Of a stretch of 64,000 nucleotides of DNA, positions 35,289-45,267 are shown piece after piece. A program made the translations under genes and the position numbers. The DNA is from Candidatus Phyllobacterium onerii (GTDB taxonomy: Bacteria; Pseudomonadota; Alphaproteobacteria; Rhizobiales; Rhizobiaceae). Below the pieces are notes generated by a model that searched no databases, was not told the origin of the DNA, and saw nothing but the letters and a program-made list of their open reading frames with translations. Each line of letters begins with the position of its first letter. Positions within the stretch are counted from its first letter, which is position 1. The stretch is taken from assembly GCF_028331445.1 (NCBI RefSeq), contig NZ_JAQMHX010000019.1, forward strand, positions 1 to 64,000. The letters are read 5' to 3'.

Positions 35289-35801
35289 GTGATGAACGAG
35301 CGTCAAATGCGGGCCGACCTTTCGTACTATCTCGGTCAGCTATGGCGATTTGGCATTGTTCTTTCTTGCGACAACCTCGTCGCGGAAAAGCTGGTTGAAC
35401 AGACGTGTATGCGAGCGCTGGAACGCGAACCCGTATTGTTCTGCACCAATCGAATGGACTGCTGGTTGTTTTCGATACTGCACTCGGTCTGGTACAACAG
35501 CCATCGCTTCCACACCTTCCGAACCGGCCAACACAACGACAATCTTCGTGTGAGGGTCGCCACGCGCTACGGCGGTCCGCACGAAAGTGAAGGCGCAGCG
35601 CTGGTCGCGCAGGTGATGGAATTGCCGGACGCCTATCGCGCAACGGTGTTTCTCGCCTACGTCGAGGAGATGTCCTACCGCGAGGTTTCACAGGTTCTGG
35701 CATTGTCGGTCGATACGGTCACAAACTCTCTCGCCGCCGCTCGAATACTGTTGGCGGAAACCACGGGTCGTTTCAGAAGAAACCCGACCGAAGTCATATA
35801 A
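35289..35801 (+). CDS. ECF-type RNA polymerase sigma factor (paralogue 2)
   Basis: 170 residues, paralogous to 26759-27226: shared ADLS...LG-LWRFG, CMRALERE, WLFSILHSVW and the C-terminal MSYREVSQVLALSVDTVTNS. Region 4 is complete; region 2 is divergent. It follows the exported DUF5666-like gene by 25 bases and may be co-transcribed with it, hinting at an envelope signal. No anti-sigma factor is next to it. Confidence 0.78.
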   Translation: MMNERQMRADLSYYLGQLWRFGIVLSCDNLVAEKLVEQTCMRALEREPVLFCTNRMDCWLFSILHSVWYNSHRFHTFRTGQHNDNLRVRVATRYGGPHESEGAALVAQVMELPDAYRATVFLAYVEEMSYREVSQVLALSVDTVTNSLAAARILLAETTGRFRRNPTEVI

Positions 35802-36227
35802 TCCAAAAACACTGTCAGTTTCCCTCGACTAGGGTGAACTGGGAATCTCAGCGCATCTTAAACGCGATCTCACAAGTTCGCCGAGCTGGTCGCCCTCTAG
35901 CTTTATTGCCGGGGTAGCTGGCCCGACGTCGCACAAGCGGTACGGGTGCCGCGGCGGCACTCACAGGTGATGACTTCTCAATGAAAGATAGACCTGAAGA
36001 AGTGTTGTTGATGTGGATCGTTCATAGGGGAGGATACTCCGTCGTCAGTTGTAGCGCGCGTCGTCCGCATTCGGACGAGTGTGGCGAAGCCCATGGCGGC
36101 CGAGAAAAATCAATAAACATCGCAGCAGGATGTCCAGGCCAGCAGAAAGGCGAAGACTGCTGCCGCTTCGGTCGATGCCGATAAGGATTGCAAGAGTTGA
36201 TGCCGATGAAGCACCGAAAGTTGAAGT
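35802..36227. other. Intergenic region, no gene seen
   Basis: About 425 bases with only poor reading frames on both strands and no signal peptide or RNA gene recognised. It ends at the stop of the convergent reductase gene. Confidence 0.4.
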
Positions 36228-37232
36228 TTATGCAGCCATGTCGAAAAGCCCCAGCTTGCGCGCACGCAAACGCGCCAAGCCGAGAACGCTGTCGATAAAG
36301 GGTGTCGGCACGTCGACGATCTTTCCGATATCATGTGCTACCGTCAACAACGCATCCAACTCAACTGGCTTTCCAGCCTCCGTATCCTGCAGCATTGACG
36401 TTTTGAACGCACCCAAGGACTTTGCCCGTCCGATCATCTCCGTCGTCGAAACGGTCATCGGAATGCCGATGGCCTCTCCTATCGCCGCAGCTTCCTGCAT
36501 CATGTGGACGCAGAGTTCGTAGACAAGAGGATCATTGATGATCACGTCGCTGGTTTCTCCAGTCAAAAGGCTGATCGGGTTGATGCTGAGGTTGCCCCAC
36601 AATTTGTACCAGATGTCATCCCGGATGGCAGCAGTGACGTGACACGAGAACCCTGCGGAGTTGAGCAAGTCCCTAATATCCGCAAGCCCGTCGACCGGGC
36701 TATTGTCCGCGTAGCCAATAATGAGCTTGTTACCGCTGTTGTGCCGGATTTTTCCGGGTGCATCGACGGAGCAAGCCATGTAAACGACGCAGCCGACCGT
36801 CCGGGACAGGGGAATGGCTTTTTCGATAATCCCCTTGGGATCGACGGCGGCCAGCCGCGTGTTGCTCAGAACCCCGTTCCCGCCGGCGAAGAACCACCAG
36901 GGCACGCCATTCATTGCGGTGATGACCTTGGTGCCGTAGCCTAACAAAGGCGCGATATTTGACGCTACTTCCTCAAGCGCCGGAGCTTTCACGGACACAA
37001 TGACATAATCCTGGCGTCCCAATTGCACGGGATTATCTGTCACCCGCACGTACACTCGATGGGATTTGCCGTCTTTCGTCAACTGGAGGCCGTCATCCCT
37101 TATCGCCTCGAGTGTCTCGCCATGGGCGACGACGCTGACTTCCGCCCCCGCCAGGGAAAGCAGTACGCCTATCGTCCCACCGACAGCGCCAGCGCCGTAT
37201 ATGCATACTTTCATAGGTTGGGATGTGGTCAT
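36228..37232 (-). CDS. Ketopantoate reductase (ApbA/PanE) family protein
   Basis: 334 residues from ATG 37232 (a GTG at 37241 would add three). The Rossmann motif GAGAVGGTIG binds NADPH; SVKAPALEEVA, the family's NGVPWWFF stretch and KLWGNLSINPISLLTGET follow in the right order, with a C-terminal helical domain. Family members reduce 2-dehydropantoate to pantoate for coenzyme A, but several paralogues act on other 2-oxoacids. A lone accessory copy like this may serve a different substrate. Confidence 0.82.
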   Translation of the reverse strand: MTTSQPMKVCIYGAGAVGGTIGVLLSLAGAEVSVVAHGETLEAIRDDGLQLTKDGKSHRVYVRVTDNPVQLGRQDYVIVSVKAPALEEVASNIAPLLGYGTKVITAMNGVPWWFFAGGNGVLSNTRLAAVDPKGIIEKAIPLSRTVGCVVYMACSVDAPGKIRHNSGNKLIIGYADNSPVDGLADIRDLLNSAGFSCHVTAAIRDDIWYKLWGNLSINPISLLTGETSDVIINDPLVYELCVHMMQEAAAIGEAIGIPMTVSTTEMIGRAKSLGAFKTSMLQDTEAGKPVELDALLTVAHDIGKIVDVPTPFIDSVLGLARLRARKLGLFDMAA

Positions 37233-37312
37233 GGTGAGCACCGATACCTTTCATGGTGACTTGCCCAATGCCGTGACCTGGGCGATATGCGAAGAATTGA
37301 TCGAGGTGCCGC

Positions 37313-37660
37313 TCAACGTATCCTGATGCCGGTATTGCCAGGAGTAGCCGTTGATTGGCCTACTGAATTCATGTCTATCCTCGATCCCGACGTAAACGAG
37401 CGATGGCGGGTGCCGGCATCCGGCCGCGGTAAATGCATGAGGTCGAAGTCTTGCCTGAAGTCGCCAGCCGAGTTCTGAGGGGTGTTCCCGGTAGAGTTCA
37501 ATCGGGAGCCGCCAATGGACTGGCCCGCGTTCGCGCTGCCCATGGAACTATCAAGGGACTGCCCCGAATGCATGCCTGCCAGACCGCCGCGTGCATATGC
37601 GGAGGCAAACGGAGCGGCGATGAACGCGGCGGCTAGGGCCGCCCTGAGTAAATAACGCAT
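37313..37660 (-). CDS. Small exported protein
   Basis: 115 residues with a signal peptide (AAPFASAYARGG), then a Ser/Gly/Asn-rich mature chain (MHSGQSLDSSMGSANAG). The signal peptide and low-complexity character resemble the protein at 14040-14306. The start at 37660 is just after AAGGAAGAATTCAA. Function unknown. Confidence 0.55.
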   Translation of the reverse strand: MRYLLRAALAAAFIAAPFASAYARGGLAGMHSGQSLDSSMGSANAGQSIGGSRLNSTGNTPQNSAGDFRQDFDLMHLPRPDAGTRHRSFTSGSRIDMNSVGQSTATPGNTGIRIR

Positions 37661-37764
37661 TTGAATTCTTCCTTTCCTTACGGAGCACGGCCGCTGTTTG
37701 CCGTGGGATCGCGCGGATCCGTCGTTCACAGAACGACTCTTATCGTTTGAGGGAACTTTGTCCG

Positions 37765-37971
37765 CTACAGGAAATTGCTCCATACCTGACCCTCCCAGAT
37801 ATCATTCTCCCAGGTGGGCAAGTCTTTGCGGTCAACCCGTTCTTGGGACACTGCACAATTCCTGTACACCTGATGTTGATGAGCGTTGTGTGGGGGCTGT
37901 GCCCATGACCCGGTGGTCAAGGCACAGGACAACAGGATAAAGGAGACTGTGATTGCCATGATCTGTCGCAT
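37765..37971 (-). CDS. Small exported protein, 68 residues
   Basis: A signal peptide (MAITVSFILLSCALTTGSWA) precedes a short polar mature chain with His residues (NAHQHQVYRNCAVSQ) and one Cys, ending WENDIWEGQVWSNFL. The ATG at 37971 follows AAGGACAGAA. Not recognised. Confidence 0.5.
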   Translation of the reverse strand: MRQIMAITVSFILLSCALTTGSWAQPPHNAHQHQVYRNCAVSQERVDRKDLPTWENDIWEGQVWSNFL

Positions 37972-38458
37972 TTCTGTCCTTCCTTGGAGTGTCCCGGATC
38001 CGCGATGAAAAGACCGCCTTGGGGGATTGCGCAGTCTTTTCTGCGGACAGGAGAGAGAATGTCCGCGCTTCAGCCGGGCAGCGCTGAAGATGGTAGCTAA
38101 GCTGACTACCCGCCCTGCCGGGATTCGACAGGAAGTAATGAAACTAAGGTCGAACCGGCTGACGCGTAAGTATACATTGGTATGGTCTGCGTAGACGTCG
38201 GCCCAAATGGCATTCAACTCACTTTTTTTTAAAAAAGTAGCCACCGTCACTTTTGGAACAGCAGCTACAGATTGCCGTGACAGGGAGGAGACGCCACGGC
38301 CGGGGGGAACAATGCGTATCCTGCACTGTTGCAACGGCAATTGGATTGCGCAGATAACTCGTAAATTGGACAAACGTGCTGCATCGTCCAAAGAAAATCG
38401 GAGCAACGAACTTTGAAGATGGCCGCTTGTAGTCATCGCCATGCAGAATGGATTTGGC
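37972..38458. other. Intergenic region with inverted repeat
   Basis: No convincing gene. AAAAGAC (38008-38014) and GTCTTTT (38034-38040) form the arms of a hairpin that could act as a terminator or as a leader structure for the small exported protein at 37765. Confidence 0.35.
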
Positions 38459-38710
38459 TCAGACTCCCTTGGTGAACAGCTTGCGGAGATCGATCACCTT
38501 GCCAGACAGGGTGAAAACTCCGTCGCCTTGCGACCCTGAGACAATGCTCCAGGTTTTCCAGCACGTGCTCGACCTGAACTTCAAAAGGCTCCCGGAAAGC
38601 GGTCGTCCGTCTCTACCGATCGGAAGCTGACGGGAGATATAGGCCGTCTGACCGAACACGCAAACATGGGAATAATGACCACCGGGGGCGGGCATGTCAG
38701 GGCTGTTCAA
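38459..38710 (-). pseudogene. RidA-family protein, decayed
   Basis: The N-terminus reads as a normal RidA (SHVCVFGQTAYISRQLPIGR), but after LSG the family sequence moves to another frame (FEVQVEHVLENLEHCL) and back (GDGVFTLSGKVIDLRKLF). The C-terminal Arg-containing active-site strand is absent. Intact RidA removes reactive enamine/imine products of PLP enzymes; the neighbouring PLP-enzyme fragment suggests both decayed together. Confidence 0.6.
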
Positions 38711-38760
38711 GATGGATGGCGACTACGTCAATCCTCCGGTTTTAAATGTGCCATATCGCT

Positions 38761-39285
38761 TCATTTCGCCATATAGTCTGCAATCGCCGTGGCGCTTTTG
38801 ATACCCGTGCCGGTCACGACGACCACAGTTGTATCGCCGGCCAATATCAGCCGCCGGTCCAAAAGGTCGTCCAGTGCCGCCGCTGCGGCCGCCGATGTTG
38901 GTTCTGCCAGAATTCCTTGCGACGCCAGCTTATCGAAGGCATTCATGATGCCGTCTTCCGGCACCGCCACGGTCGCGCCATGCGTAGACCGCAATGCTTC
39001 GATCATATCGTGCAGCCTCAACGGCTTCCTGATAGCAGTTCCCTCCGCAACAGTTGCTAACACTGGCCGCTTAACTTCATGATCGACCCCCGCAATGAAG
39101 CTTGCGTCCACGGGCGAGCAGTTCAGGGGCTGAGCCGCAAAAAGCTTGGGCATCTTCACTATCTGCCCTGCCGCAAGCAACTCCTTGAATCCGATATAGC
39201 ATCCAAGGGGGCTGCTCCCACCTACGGGGACGACGACGTTGTCGGGCGCTTTGAAGCCGAGGTCCTCGAGTTGGAGATGACCGTC
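38761..39285 (-). pseudogene. PLP-dependent lyase (threonine synthase-like), C-terminal fragment
   Basis: One frame runs from 39285 without a proper start: DNVVVPVGGSSPLGCYIGFK, the phosphate-binding Gly/Ser loop of fold-type II PLP enzymes, then KLFAAQPLNCSPV and EPTSAAAAAALDDL. The N-terminal half with the catalytic Lys is missing and a stop lies just upstream. Possible upstream fragments around 39290-39470 are too degraded to assign. Confidence 0.6.
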
Positions 39286-39579
39286 TTAGTTCCAACTTTC
39301 AGGCACGACAGGCTTCGGCGAAAACCAAGGGCACACACGAGTTGACGGCTTCGATAGTCGGCTGACAAATGTGTTTTTCATGTGGACGCCTTCGACTGGA
39401 TCGCGAAGGCTGTTGTCATCTCGTATGAAGTTGAACCACGACGTTACAGATGTGTCGTGCTGAGCCAACGCAGGTCAAGCAAAATGTCAGACTATTAGGT
39501 CGACCTGTGCCGGTGTGCCCAGTGAGGTCGTGGCGCATGCGAGCGGATGGACTTTGGGGACATCTAAGCGGCAGGCTCT

Positions 39580-39867
39580 TTATTTGGGATGTGCTTGGTC
39601 GCTGGTATGGTCTGGTGTGGTCTGGTCTTTGACTTTCCCTTGGCTCTTGAGCTTTGCGGCCCTGTCCTCATTCTTCTTTGCAGATTCGTCCTTATCGCGT
39701 TGAGTGGCGCATTCCGAACCAGCCTTCAGATCTCCCCTGACTTGAGCCTCGTCGGCAGAGTTCTGCTGGGATTTGTCCTGCTGGAGCTTGTCCCCGCATT
39801 CCTCGGCCGATGCCGTGACAAGGCAACCCAAGATTAGCGAGAGAGCGAGGGCCATCGATCGAAACAT
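39580..39867 (-). CDS. Exported Lys/Asp/Gln-rich protein
   Basis: 95 residues from the ATG at 39867 (AAGGAGACACCTCT leader). A signal peptide (LGCLVTASAEE) precedes an extremely hydrophilic chain (QQDKSQQNSADEAQVRGD, RDKDESAKKNEDRAAKLK), likely disordered or helical. No known domain. The longer upstream ORF has no ribosome site. Confidence 0.55.
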   Translation of the reverse strand: MFRSMALALSLILGCLVTASAEECGDKLQQDKSQQNSADEAQVRGDLKAGSECATQRDKDESAKKNEDRAAKLKSQGKVKDQTTPDHTSDQAHPK

Positions 39868-40073
39868 AGAGGTGTCTCCTTGAACTTTGACGGCCCCGGC
39901 CTCGCGCGTGCCGGAACGAATGCTAACACGGCGAATATAGAACTTCATAAAGATGCAAAAGTTCCGGACATCGTTGTTACAAAGACGCCACCACGCTTCG
40001 ACCATCGGCATGACCTACGCCGCCATTTGGCATGGTCACCGCCCCTTTATTGCAAGAAATCACTTGATAATCT

Positions 40074-40190
40074 CTAACGCAATATAACCGAGATAGCGTT
40101 GTCCGGACCGGGGGCCAAGAAGTGATGTACGTGCCGGTTCTTCAGAACAAGACCTAAACCTGCGATGGAGAACTCGACCATAAGCAGCAT
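40074..40190 (-). CDS. Possible 38-residue protein
   Basis: An ATG preceded closely by GGAGG opens a short frame with a protein-like sequence (GLGLVLKNRHVHHFLAPGPD). Not recognised. It may be the end of a decayed gene or a small protein; mobA lies just upstream on the same strand. Confidence 0.3.
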   Translation of the reverse strand: MLLMVEFSIAGLGLVLKNRHVHHFLAPGPDNAISVILR

Positions 40191-40213
40191 TGTCCTCCAT
40201 CCTGGCTAGAAAG

Positions 40214-40843
40214 CTAGTACCCGACGAGACCTGCCAGTTCTTCTCCTTGCGCAAGATCTTCGATCGTGTTCGCGTTGAAAAACGGATCGATGGGCTCAGT
40301 AGGCCATACGACCGTCGCAGTTCGATAACGTGTTGTCCAACGGTCAATTTTTCGCAGCTCTTCCGTCACCATCGCATGGCGCAGTTCTTCCCGCAAATCC
40401 ACGCGCCAAAGGCCTACCACCGGGTGGGTGCGACCGTTGGACATCGCAACCGCCAGCTGGGCATCCTCGGATATTCTTGCCGCATGAAATCGTCGAACCA
40501 GAGCACTTGGAAGAAACGGGCAATCCCCCGCTGTGCTGACCACCCATTCGACGTTCGGTCGATTGTCGGCTGCCCAGTCGAGAGATGAGAGGATGCCGGC
40601 CAGCGGCCCTGGATAATCCGGAACGGAGTCCGCGACGACCGGCAGGCCAACGGAAGAAAAGCGGCCGGGATCTCCATTGGCGTTGAGCAACAACGCGCCG
40701 CACTGAGGCTTAAAACGGCTAATCACATGATCGAGGATTGTGCGCCCGCCGATGGTGCGCAGCGGTTTGTCTCCGCCGCCCATACGCCTGGCCAGACCTC
40801 CTGCAAGGATGACGCCGATAGTGAACCGACGGTTATCGATCAT
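40214..40843 (-). CDS. mobA: Molybdenum cofactor guanylyltransferase MobA
   Basis: 209 residues from ATG 40843. The nucleotidyltransferase signature [19 protein letters not shown] is complete, followed by [16 protein letters not shown] and [10 protein letters not shown] with the catalytic/Mg Asp. It attaches GMP to molybdopterin to make the bis-MGD form needed by both formate dehydrogenases in the window. It overlaps the end of fdhD by 11 bases and is co-transcribed with it. Confidence 0.9.
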   Translation of the reverse strand: MIDNRRFTIGVILAGGLARRMGGGDKPLRTIGGRTILDHVISRFKPQCGALLLNANGDPGRFSSVGLPVVADSVPDYPGPLAGILSSLDWAADNRPNVEWVVSTAGDCPFLPSALVRRFHAARISEDAQLAVAMSNGRTHPVVGLWRVDLREELRHAMVTEELRKIDRWTTRYRTATVVWPTEPIDPFFNANTIEDLAQGEELAGLVGY

Positions 40844-41741
40844 TCGCACTGCCCTTGCGCTGGTTGCGGGCGGGTTCGTCCTCGACAGAAGCAATATCCT
40901 CGTCGAATATTATTCTGTCCAGCCCGGACAACGCGGAAAACCTTTTGCCGCGAGCTCTCCCGATCAATGTCAGTCCGGCCTGTTTGGCTAGATCCACCCC
41001 CCATGCAGTGAATCCCGATCGGGAAACCAGGATGGGTATGCCCATCCGCACCGTCTTAATTGTCATCTCCGACGTGAGCCGTCCTGTCGTATAGAGGATT
41101 TTGTCGCCGGGGTGGACAGCATGGCGATACATCCAGCCGGCAAGTTTGTCGACGGCGTTGTGCCGTCCGACATCCTCCATATAACAGATCGGCGTTCCCT
41201 GGATGCATAGGACACATCCATGCATTGCACCCGCTTCCAGATAGAGTGACGGAACCGAATTGATCGTCTTCGTCATCTCGTAAAGCCATGAAGTCCGCAA
41301 TTCTGCGGCAGACAGTTCGATGTCTTCCAGCGCCTCCAACAGATCACCAAACGCCGTTCCTTGCGCGCAACCGGAGGTCAGCGTGCGCTTCTTTAACTTC
41401 TGTTCGAAGTTGGTTCCGCGTTCGGTGCGCACGACGACAACCTGAAGATCGTCGTCATAATCGACGCCGCTTACGACATCGTCGGGTTTGAGCATGTTCT
41501 GGTTCAGCAAATATCCGATTGCCAAATATTCCGGGTAATCGTTGATCGTCATTATGGTGACGATTTCCTGTGCATTCAGATAAAGCGTCAAAGGCCGCTC
41601 GACAGGCACGCTGACTTCGATCGCTGCACCCGTGTGATCCATGCCGGACACGCGCTCGACCAACCGGGGATTGTCCGGATCGGGCATTATGACTGTTATG
41701 GTCGTGCCTTCAATTTCAGGCATCATGCTTCGCCTATTCAC
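40833..41741 (-). CDS. fdhD: Formate dehydrogenase sulfurtransferase FdhD
   Basis: Up to 302 residues (GTG at 41741; ATG at 41726/41723 is possible). The family core is present: [17 protein letters not shown], the sulfur-carrying loop [12 protein letters not shown] with Cys125, and [17 protein letters not shown]. coli FdhD has a C-x-x-C loop; here the second position is Gly. FdhD passes sulfur to the Mo/W-bis-MGD cofactor of formate dehydrogenases. It is divergent from moeA, about 140 bases apart. Confidence 0.9.
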   Translation of the reverse strand: MNRRSMMPEIEGTTITVIMPDPDNPRLVERVSGMDHTGAAIEVSVPVERPLTLYLNAQEIVTIMTINDYPEYLAIGYLLNQNMLKPDDVVSGVDYDDDLQVVVVRTERGTNFEQKLKKRTLTSGCAQGTAFGDLLEALEDIELSAAELRTSWLYEMTKTINSVPSLYLEAGAMHGCVLCIQGTPICYMEDVGRHNAVDKLAGWMYRHAVHPGDKILYTTGRLTSEMTIKTVRMGIPILVSRSGFTAWGVDLAKQAGLTLIGRARGKRFSALSGLDRIIFDEDIASVEDEPARNQRKGSANDR

Positions 41742-41883
41742 CGGGGCAGGTATGCTTCAGATTGTTACAGACCAGTATGCAAATACGGCTCGCACGCCCG
41801 CCCGATCTGATGTTAGGCTGCAAAGCGTCGCCTGCCAAGTAGCGCATACAATCGAGGAAGCGCCGGAAGCGCTAGTTAAAATA

Positions 41884-43140
41884 ATGGCACAACTTACTAA
41901 CGATTGTTTCGCGTTCAGTGGACCGCCAATCCCTCTCGACGACATTGTGACGTTGCTGGGCGATCGTCTGGTGGCTGTGGAAGGAACGGAAACGGTCTCT
42001 CTTTCCGGGGCTGACGGTCGCGTTCTCGCTGCCGATGTAAACGCACCGATGTCCTTGCCGCCCTTCACCAATTCCGCAGTCGACGGCTACGCGGTACGTC
42101 ACGGCGATCTGTCTCCCGATCAAGAGAATGTTTTTTCCGTGGCAGGACGAGTCCAGGCCGGCCAAACGCTCGATGTCGGGCTTTCGCCCGCCGAAGCGAT
42201 CCGCATCTTTACCGGCGCTGCAATGCCCGCCGGGGCTGACACCGTCTATATGCAGGAGGACACGCGCATCGACGGAATGGGCAGGGTAGTCCTGCCGATG
42301 GGGCTGAAGCAGGGTGCAAATGTGCGTCCAGTCGGCGAAGACATCACAAACGGAAAATCCGTGCTCGGAGCGGGGCATCGCATGCGTCCCCAGGATGTCG
42401 CGGTCCTCGGGGCGCTTGGCTTCACCCAGGCCGTCGTGAGGCGACGCGTGCGCGTCGGGGTGCTTTCGACGGGGAATGAAATTGTCGAGCCGGGAGAAGT
42501 TCGAGCGGCAACCCAACTCTTTGATTCCAATCGTTTGATGTTGAAAGCCATGCTGGGGCGGCTTGGCTGCGAAGTGACGGATCTCGGCCTGTTGCGCGAT
42601 GATCCGGCAGCAATCGCCGCTGCCTTGAAGGCCGCGGCGGCTTCTCTCGACCTTATTTTGACTTCGGGCGGCGTCTCGACCGGAGAGGCCGATTACGTCC
42701 GGGACGCAGTGGAGACTGTGGGGACACTGGTTTTTTGGCGGGTGGCGATCAAGCCGGGTCGTCCTGTCGCCATGGGCGTCATCGAGGGTATTCCGTTTAT
42801 TGGGCTGCCGGGTAATCCGGCGGCAAGCTTTGTGACGTTCGTCACGATCGTTCGTCCAGCATTGCAGTTGCTTGGCGGAACGCCTGCGCAAATGCCGATC
42901 CCGATCCCGGCGCAAGCTACGTTTTCCTATAGCAAGAAGGCCGGCAGACGTGAATATGTCCGGGCAAACTTGACCCGGCACAAGGATGGGACACTTGCGG
43001 TGGCAAAATTCCGCCGCGAGGGTGCTGGGTTGCTCTCCTCCTTAATAGAGACAGACGGCTTTGTCGTACTCGGGGAAGACATCCTCTCGGTCGAGCCGGG
43101 CCAGACGGTGAAGTTCATGCCGTATTCCAGCCTTTTCTAA
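41884..43140 (+). CDS. moeA: Molybdopterin molybdenumtransferase MoeA
   Basis: About 418 residues from ATG 41884; the open frame upstream overlaps fdhD and is not coding. Domains in order: SADGYAV-type motif (NSAVDGYAVRH), domain II FTGAAMPAGADTVYMQED, domain III VGVLSTGNEIVEPG with TSGGVSTGEADYV, and domain IV (FSYSKKAGRREYVRA). It inserts Mo (or W) into adenylylated molybdopterin. One of three MoeA-like proteins in the window, this one first in the formate dehydrogenase 1 operon. Confidence 0.9.
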   Translation: MAQLTNDCFAFSGPPIPLDDIVTLLGDRLVAVEGTETVSLSGADGRVLAADVNAPMSLPPFTNSAVDGYAVRHGDLSPDQENVFSVAGRVQAGQTLDVGLSPAEAIRIFTGAAMPAGADTVYMQEDTRIDGMGRVVLPMGLKQGANVRPVGEDITNGKSVLGAGHRMRPQDVAVLGALGFTQAVVRRRVRVGVLSTGNEIVEPGEVRAATQLFDSNRLMLKAMLGRLGCEVTDLGLLRDDPAAIAAALKAAAASLDLILTSGGVSTGEADYVRDAVETVGTLVFWRVAIKPGRPVAMGVIEGIPFIGLPGNPAASFVTFVTIVRPALQLLGGTPAQMPIPIPAQATFSYSKKAGRREYVRANLTRHKDGTLAVAKFRREGAGLLSSLIETDGFVVLGEDILSVEPGQTVKFMPYSSLF

Positions 43141-43218
43141 ATCGCATCGAGATCACTGCGATGTGGGCGGGACGCTCGCCAGATTGACGCAGCGGCAACC
43201 AGTGGGCAACATGTAGCA

Positions 43219-43452
43219 ATGAAAACGACCAAGCTCGATCTTTCGGGATTGAAGTGCCCTTTGCCGGCGTTGAAGACGCGCAAGGCACTCGGCTCGATTC
43301 TGCCCGGGGATCGTATTGAGGTTCACTGTACCGACCCGTTGTCGAAGATCGATATACCAAACCTCATCAATGAAACCGGGGATCGCCTTGAAGCGGTAAC
43401 TCACGATGCGAACCGGATCGTATTTCTGATTGAACGTCGGAGGATGTCATAA
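43219..43452 (+). CDS. TusA/SirA-like sulfur carrier protein
   Basis: 77 residues. The N-terminal LDLSGLKCPLPALKTRKAL contains the CPxP motif whose Cys carries persulfide sulfur in TusA-family proteins, followed by a short ferredoxin-like fold. Its place between moeA and formate dehydrogenase genes, with fdhD divergent upstream, suggests that it feeds sulfur to FdhD or to molybdopterin synthesis; this is an inference from position. Confidence 0.82.
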   Translation: MKTTKLDLSGLKCPLPALKTRKALGSILPGDRIEVHCTDPLSKIDIPNLINETGDRLEAVTHDANRIVFLIERRRMS

Positions 43453-43598
43453 GCGTGTGCCTGCATGCGCTACAAGGACATCGAAAGCACGACACTGTGT
43501 TCCTCGGTGCAACGTTAAAAATCGCAGGTTGGAATGTGCCCCAAACGGCGACCGCGCGGTACGGTTGTGGTACAATGCCTCAAAAGGGGAGGACGGTC

Positions 43599-45266
43599 AT
43601 GATTGTACAGGAACGTCGCCGCGATCGTGGGCCCAAAGGGCGCAGTCTCGATGATGCAGCGTTTGCCGACGTTCAGGCGCTTTTGGGGACACTGCCGCGC
43701 CGCCGCGACCTCTTGATTGAATTCCTGCATCTTATTCAGGACAGGTACGGCTGTCTCTCGGCTCGGCATGTAAGAGCGCTCGCCGAGGCGATGCGTCTGT
43801 CGCAGGCGGAAGTCTACGAAGTCGCCTCATTCTACGACCACTTTGACGTCGTCAAAGAAGGAGAGGCGGAGCCGGCCCCCTTGACCATACGGGTCTGCGA
43901 TTCGATCAGTTGCATGTTGGCAGGATCCGAACGTCTGTTCAGCGAGCTTGTAGTTGCGGCTGATCCAGCCGCCATTCGCGTCGTCCGAGCGCCCTGTATG
44001 GGCCGTTGCGCTGGCGCTCCGGCGGTTCGAATCGGCGACCGGGAGGTCGATCATGCCAAAACCGAGCACCTGTTGACGATGGCGCTTACGGGGGAAACCC
44101 AAGTCTTGATACCGGCATATGCGAATCTGGACGTCTATCGCGCCTCCGGCGGCTACGATCTCCTGCAGAAAGTTCGCTCCGGCGTGTATCCGGCGGAGAC
44201 GCTCATTGCCACCATGCAAGATGCGGGATTGCGCGGCCTCGGCGGAGCCGGATTTCCGACAGGCAAGAAATGGGAAATCGTTCGCTCCTTTCCGTCCCCT
44301 CGACTGATGTCGATTAATGGCGACGAGGGAGAGCCCGGTACTTTCAAAGATCGCTACTATCTGGAAACGGATCCACATCGCACCCTCGAAGGCGCGCTGA
44401 TTGCGGCAGACGTGGTTGGGGCAGAGCGGATTTATTTCTATGTGCGCGATGAATATCCGGCCGTGCTCAACATTCTGCGAAACGAGATTGCGGCGCTCCA
44501 GACCGCGAAAATCACCAGGCCGGGCTTCATCGAATTGCGCCGGGGAGCAGGTGCCTATATCTGCGGCGAAGAAAGCGCGATGCTGGAAAGCATCGAGGGA
44601 AAACGGGGGCTTCCCCGCAACCGCCCGCCCTACATCGCCGAAGTGGGCTTGTTCGGTCGGCCGACGCTCAACCACAATGTGGAGACCTTGTGGTGGGTCC
44701 GCGATATCGTCGAAAAAGGTGCAGCATGGTTCGCTGGCCTCGGCAAGCCGGATCATCCCGGGGTGCGGTCATGGTCCGTCTCGGGGCGGGTGCGGAATCC
44801 TGGCGTCAAGCTCGCGGCCGCAGGGGTGACGGTGCGTGAGCTGATCGAGCTTTGCGGAGGTATGCGGGAGGGCCACGTCTTCAAGGCATATCTGCCTGGA
44901 GGTGCATCGGGCGGTATCCTGCCTGCTTCGATGGGCGACATCCCGCTCGATTTCGGCGGGGAACTTGCGAAGCACGGTGCGTTTGTCGGTTCGCATGCGG
45001 TCGTGGTGTTTTCCGAACACGACAGCGCCAAAGCCGCAACGCTGAATTTGCTCAAGTTCTTCAAGCATGAAAGCTGCGGTCAATGCACGCCGTGTCGTGA
45101 GGGAACCGGGAAGATGGTCTCGTTGTTACAGACGCAGGGAAGCCCAGATGAACGGGCGCTGCGTGATCTAGAGACGGTGATGCGCGATGCCTCGATCTGC
45201 GGTCTAGGGCAGGCCGCTCCCAATCCGCTCAATCATCTGTTGACACATTTCCGCGAGGATTTATGA
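43599..45266 (+). CDS. fdh1B: NAD-linked formate dehydrogenase beta subunit (NuoE-NuoF fusion)
   Basis: 555 residues. Residues 1-160 match NuoE (a 2Fe-2S cluster on Cys100, 105, 133 and 137); residues 165-555 match NuoF, with FMN/NADH motifs RGLGGAGFPTGKKW, GDEGEPGTF and RRGAGAYICGEES, and the 4Fe-4S Cys at 493, 496, 499 and 534. The single fused chain, with no separate gamma or delta gene, resembles the tungsten-type FDH1 of Methylorubrum extorquens. GGGGAGGACGGTC precedes ATG 43599. The catalytic subunit follows after one base. Confidence 0.88.
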   Translation: MIVQERRRDRGPKGRSLDDAAFADVQALLGTLPRRRDLLIEFLHLIQDRYGCLSARHVRALAEAMRLSQAEVYEVASFYDHFDVVKEGEAEPAPLTIRVCDSISCMLAGSERLFSELVVAADPAAIRVVRAPCMGRCAGAPAVRIGDREVDHAKTEHLLTMALTGETQVLIPAYANLDVYRASGGYDLLQKVRSGVYPAETLIATMQDAGLRGLGGAGFPTGKKWEIVRSFPSPRLMSINGDEGEPGTFKDRYYLETDPHRTLEGALIAADVVGAERIYFYVRDEYPAVLNILRNEIAALQTAKITRPGFIELRRGAGAYICGEESAMLESIEGKRGLPRNRPPYIAEVGLFGRPTLNHNVETLWWVRDIVEKGAAWFAGLGKPDHPGVRSWSVSGRVRNPGVKLAAAGVTVRELIELCGGMREGHVFKAYLPGGASGGILPASMGDIPLDFGGELAKHGAFVGSHAVVVFSEHDSAKAATLNLLKFFKHESCGQCTPCREGTGKMVSLLQTQGSPDERALRDLETVMRDASICGLGQAAPNPLNHLLTHFREDL

Positions 45267-45267
45267 A

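Noticed and set aside
35981-36184. Small plus-strand frame in the 35.8-36.2 kb gap
   Set aside because: No conserved features and a composition typical of random frames; not supported as a gene.
41641-41883. Long N-terminal extension of MoeA
   Set aside because: The frame is open but overlaps the 5' end of fdhD on the other strand, and the extra residues do not resemble MoeA; the family start fits ATG 41884.
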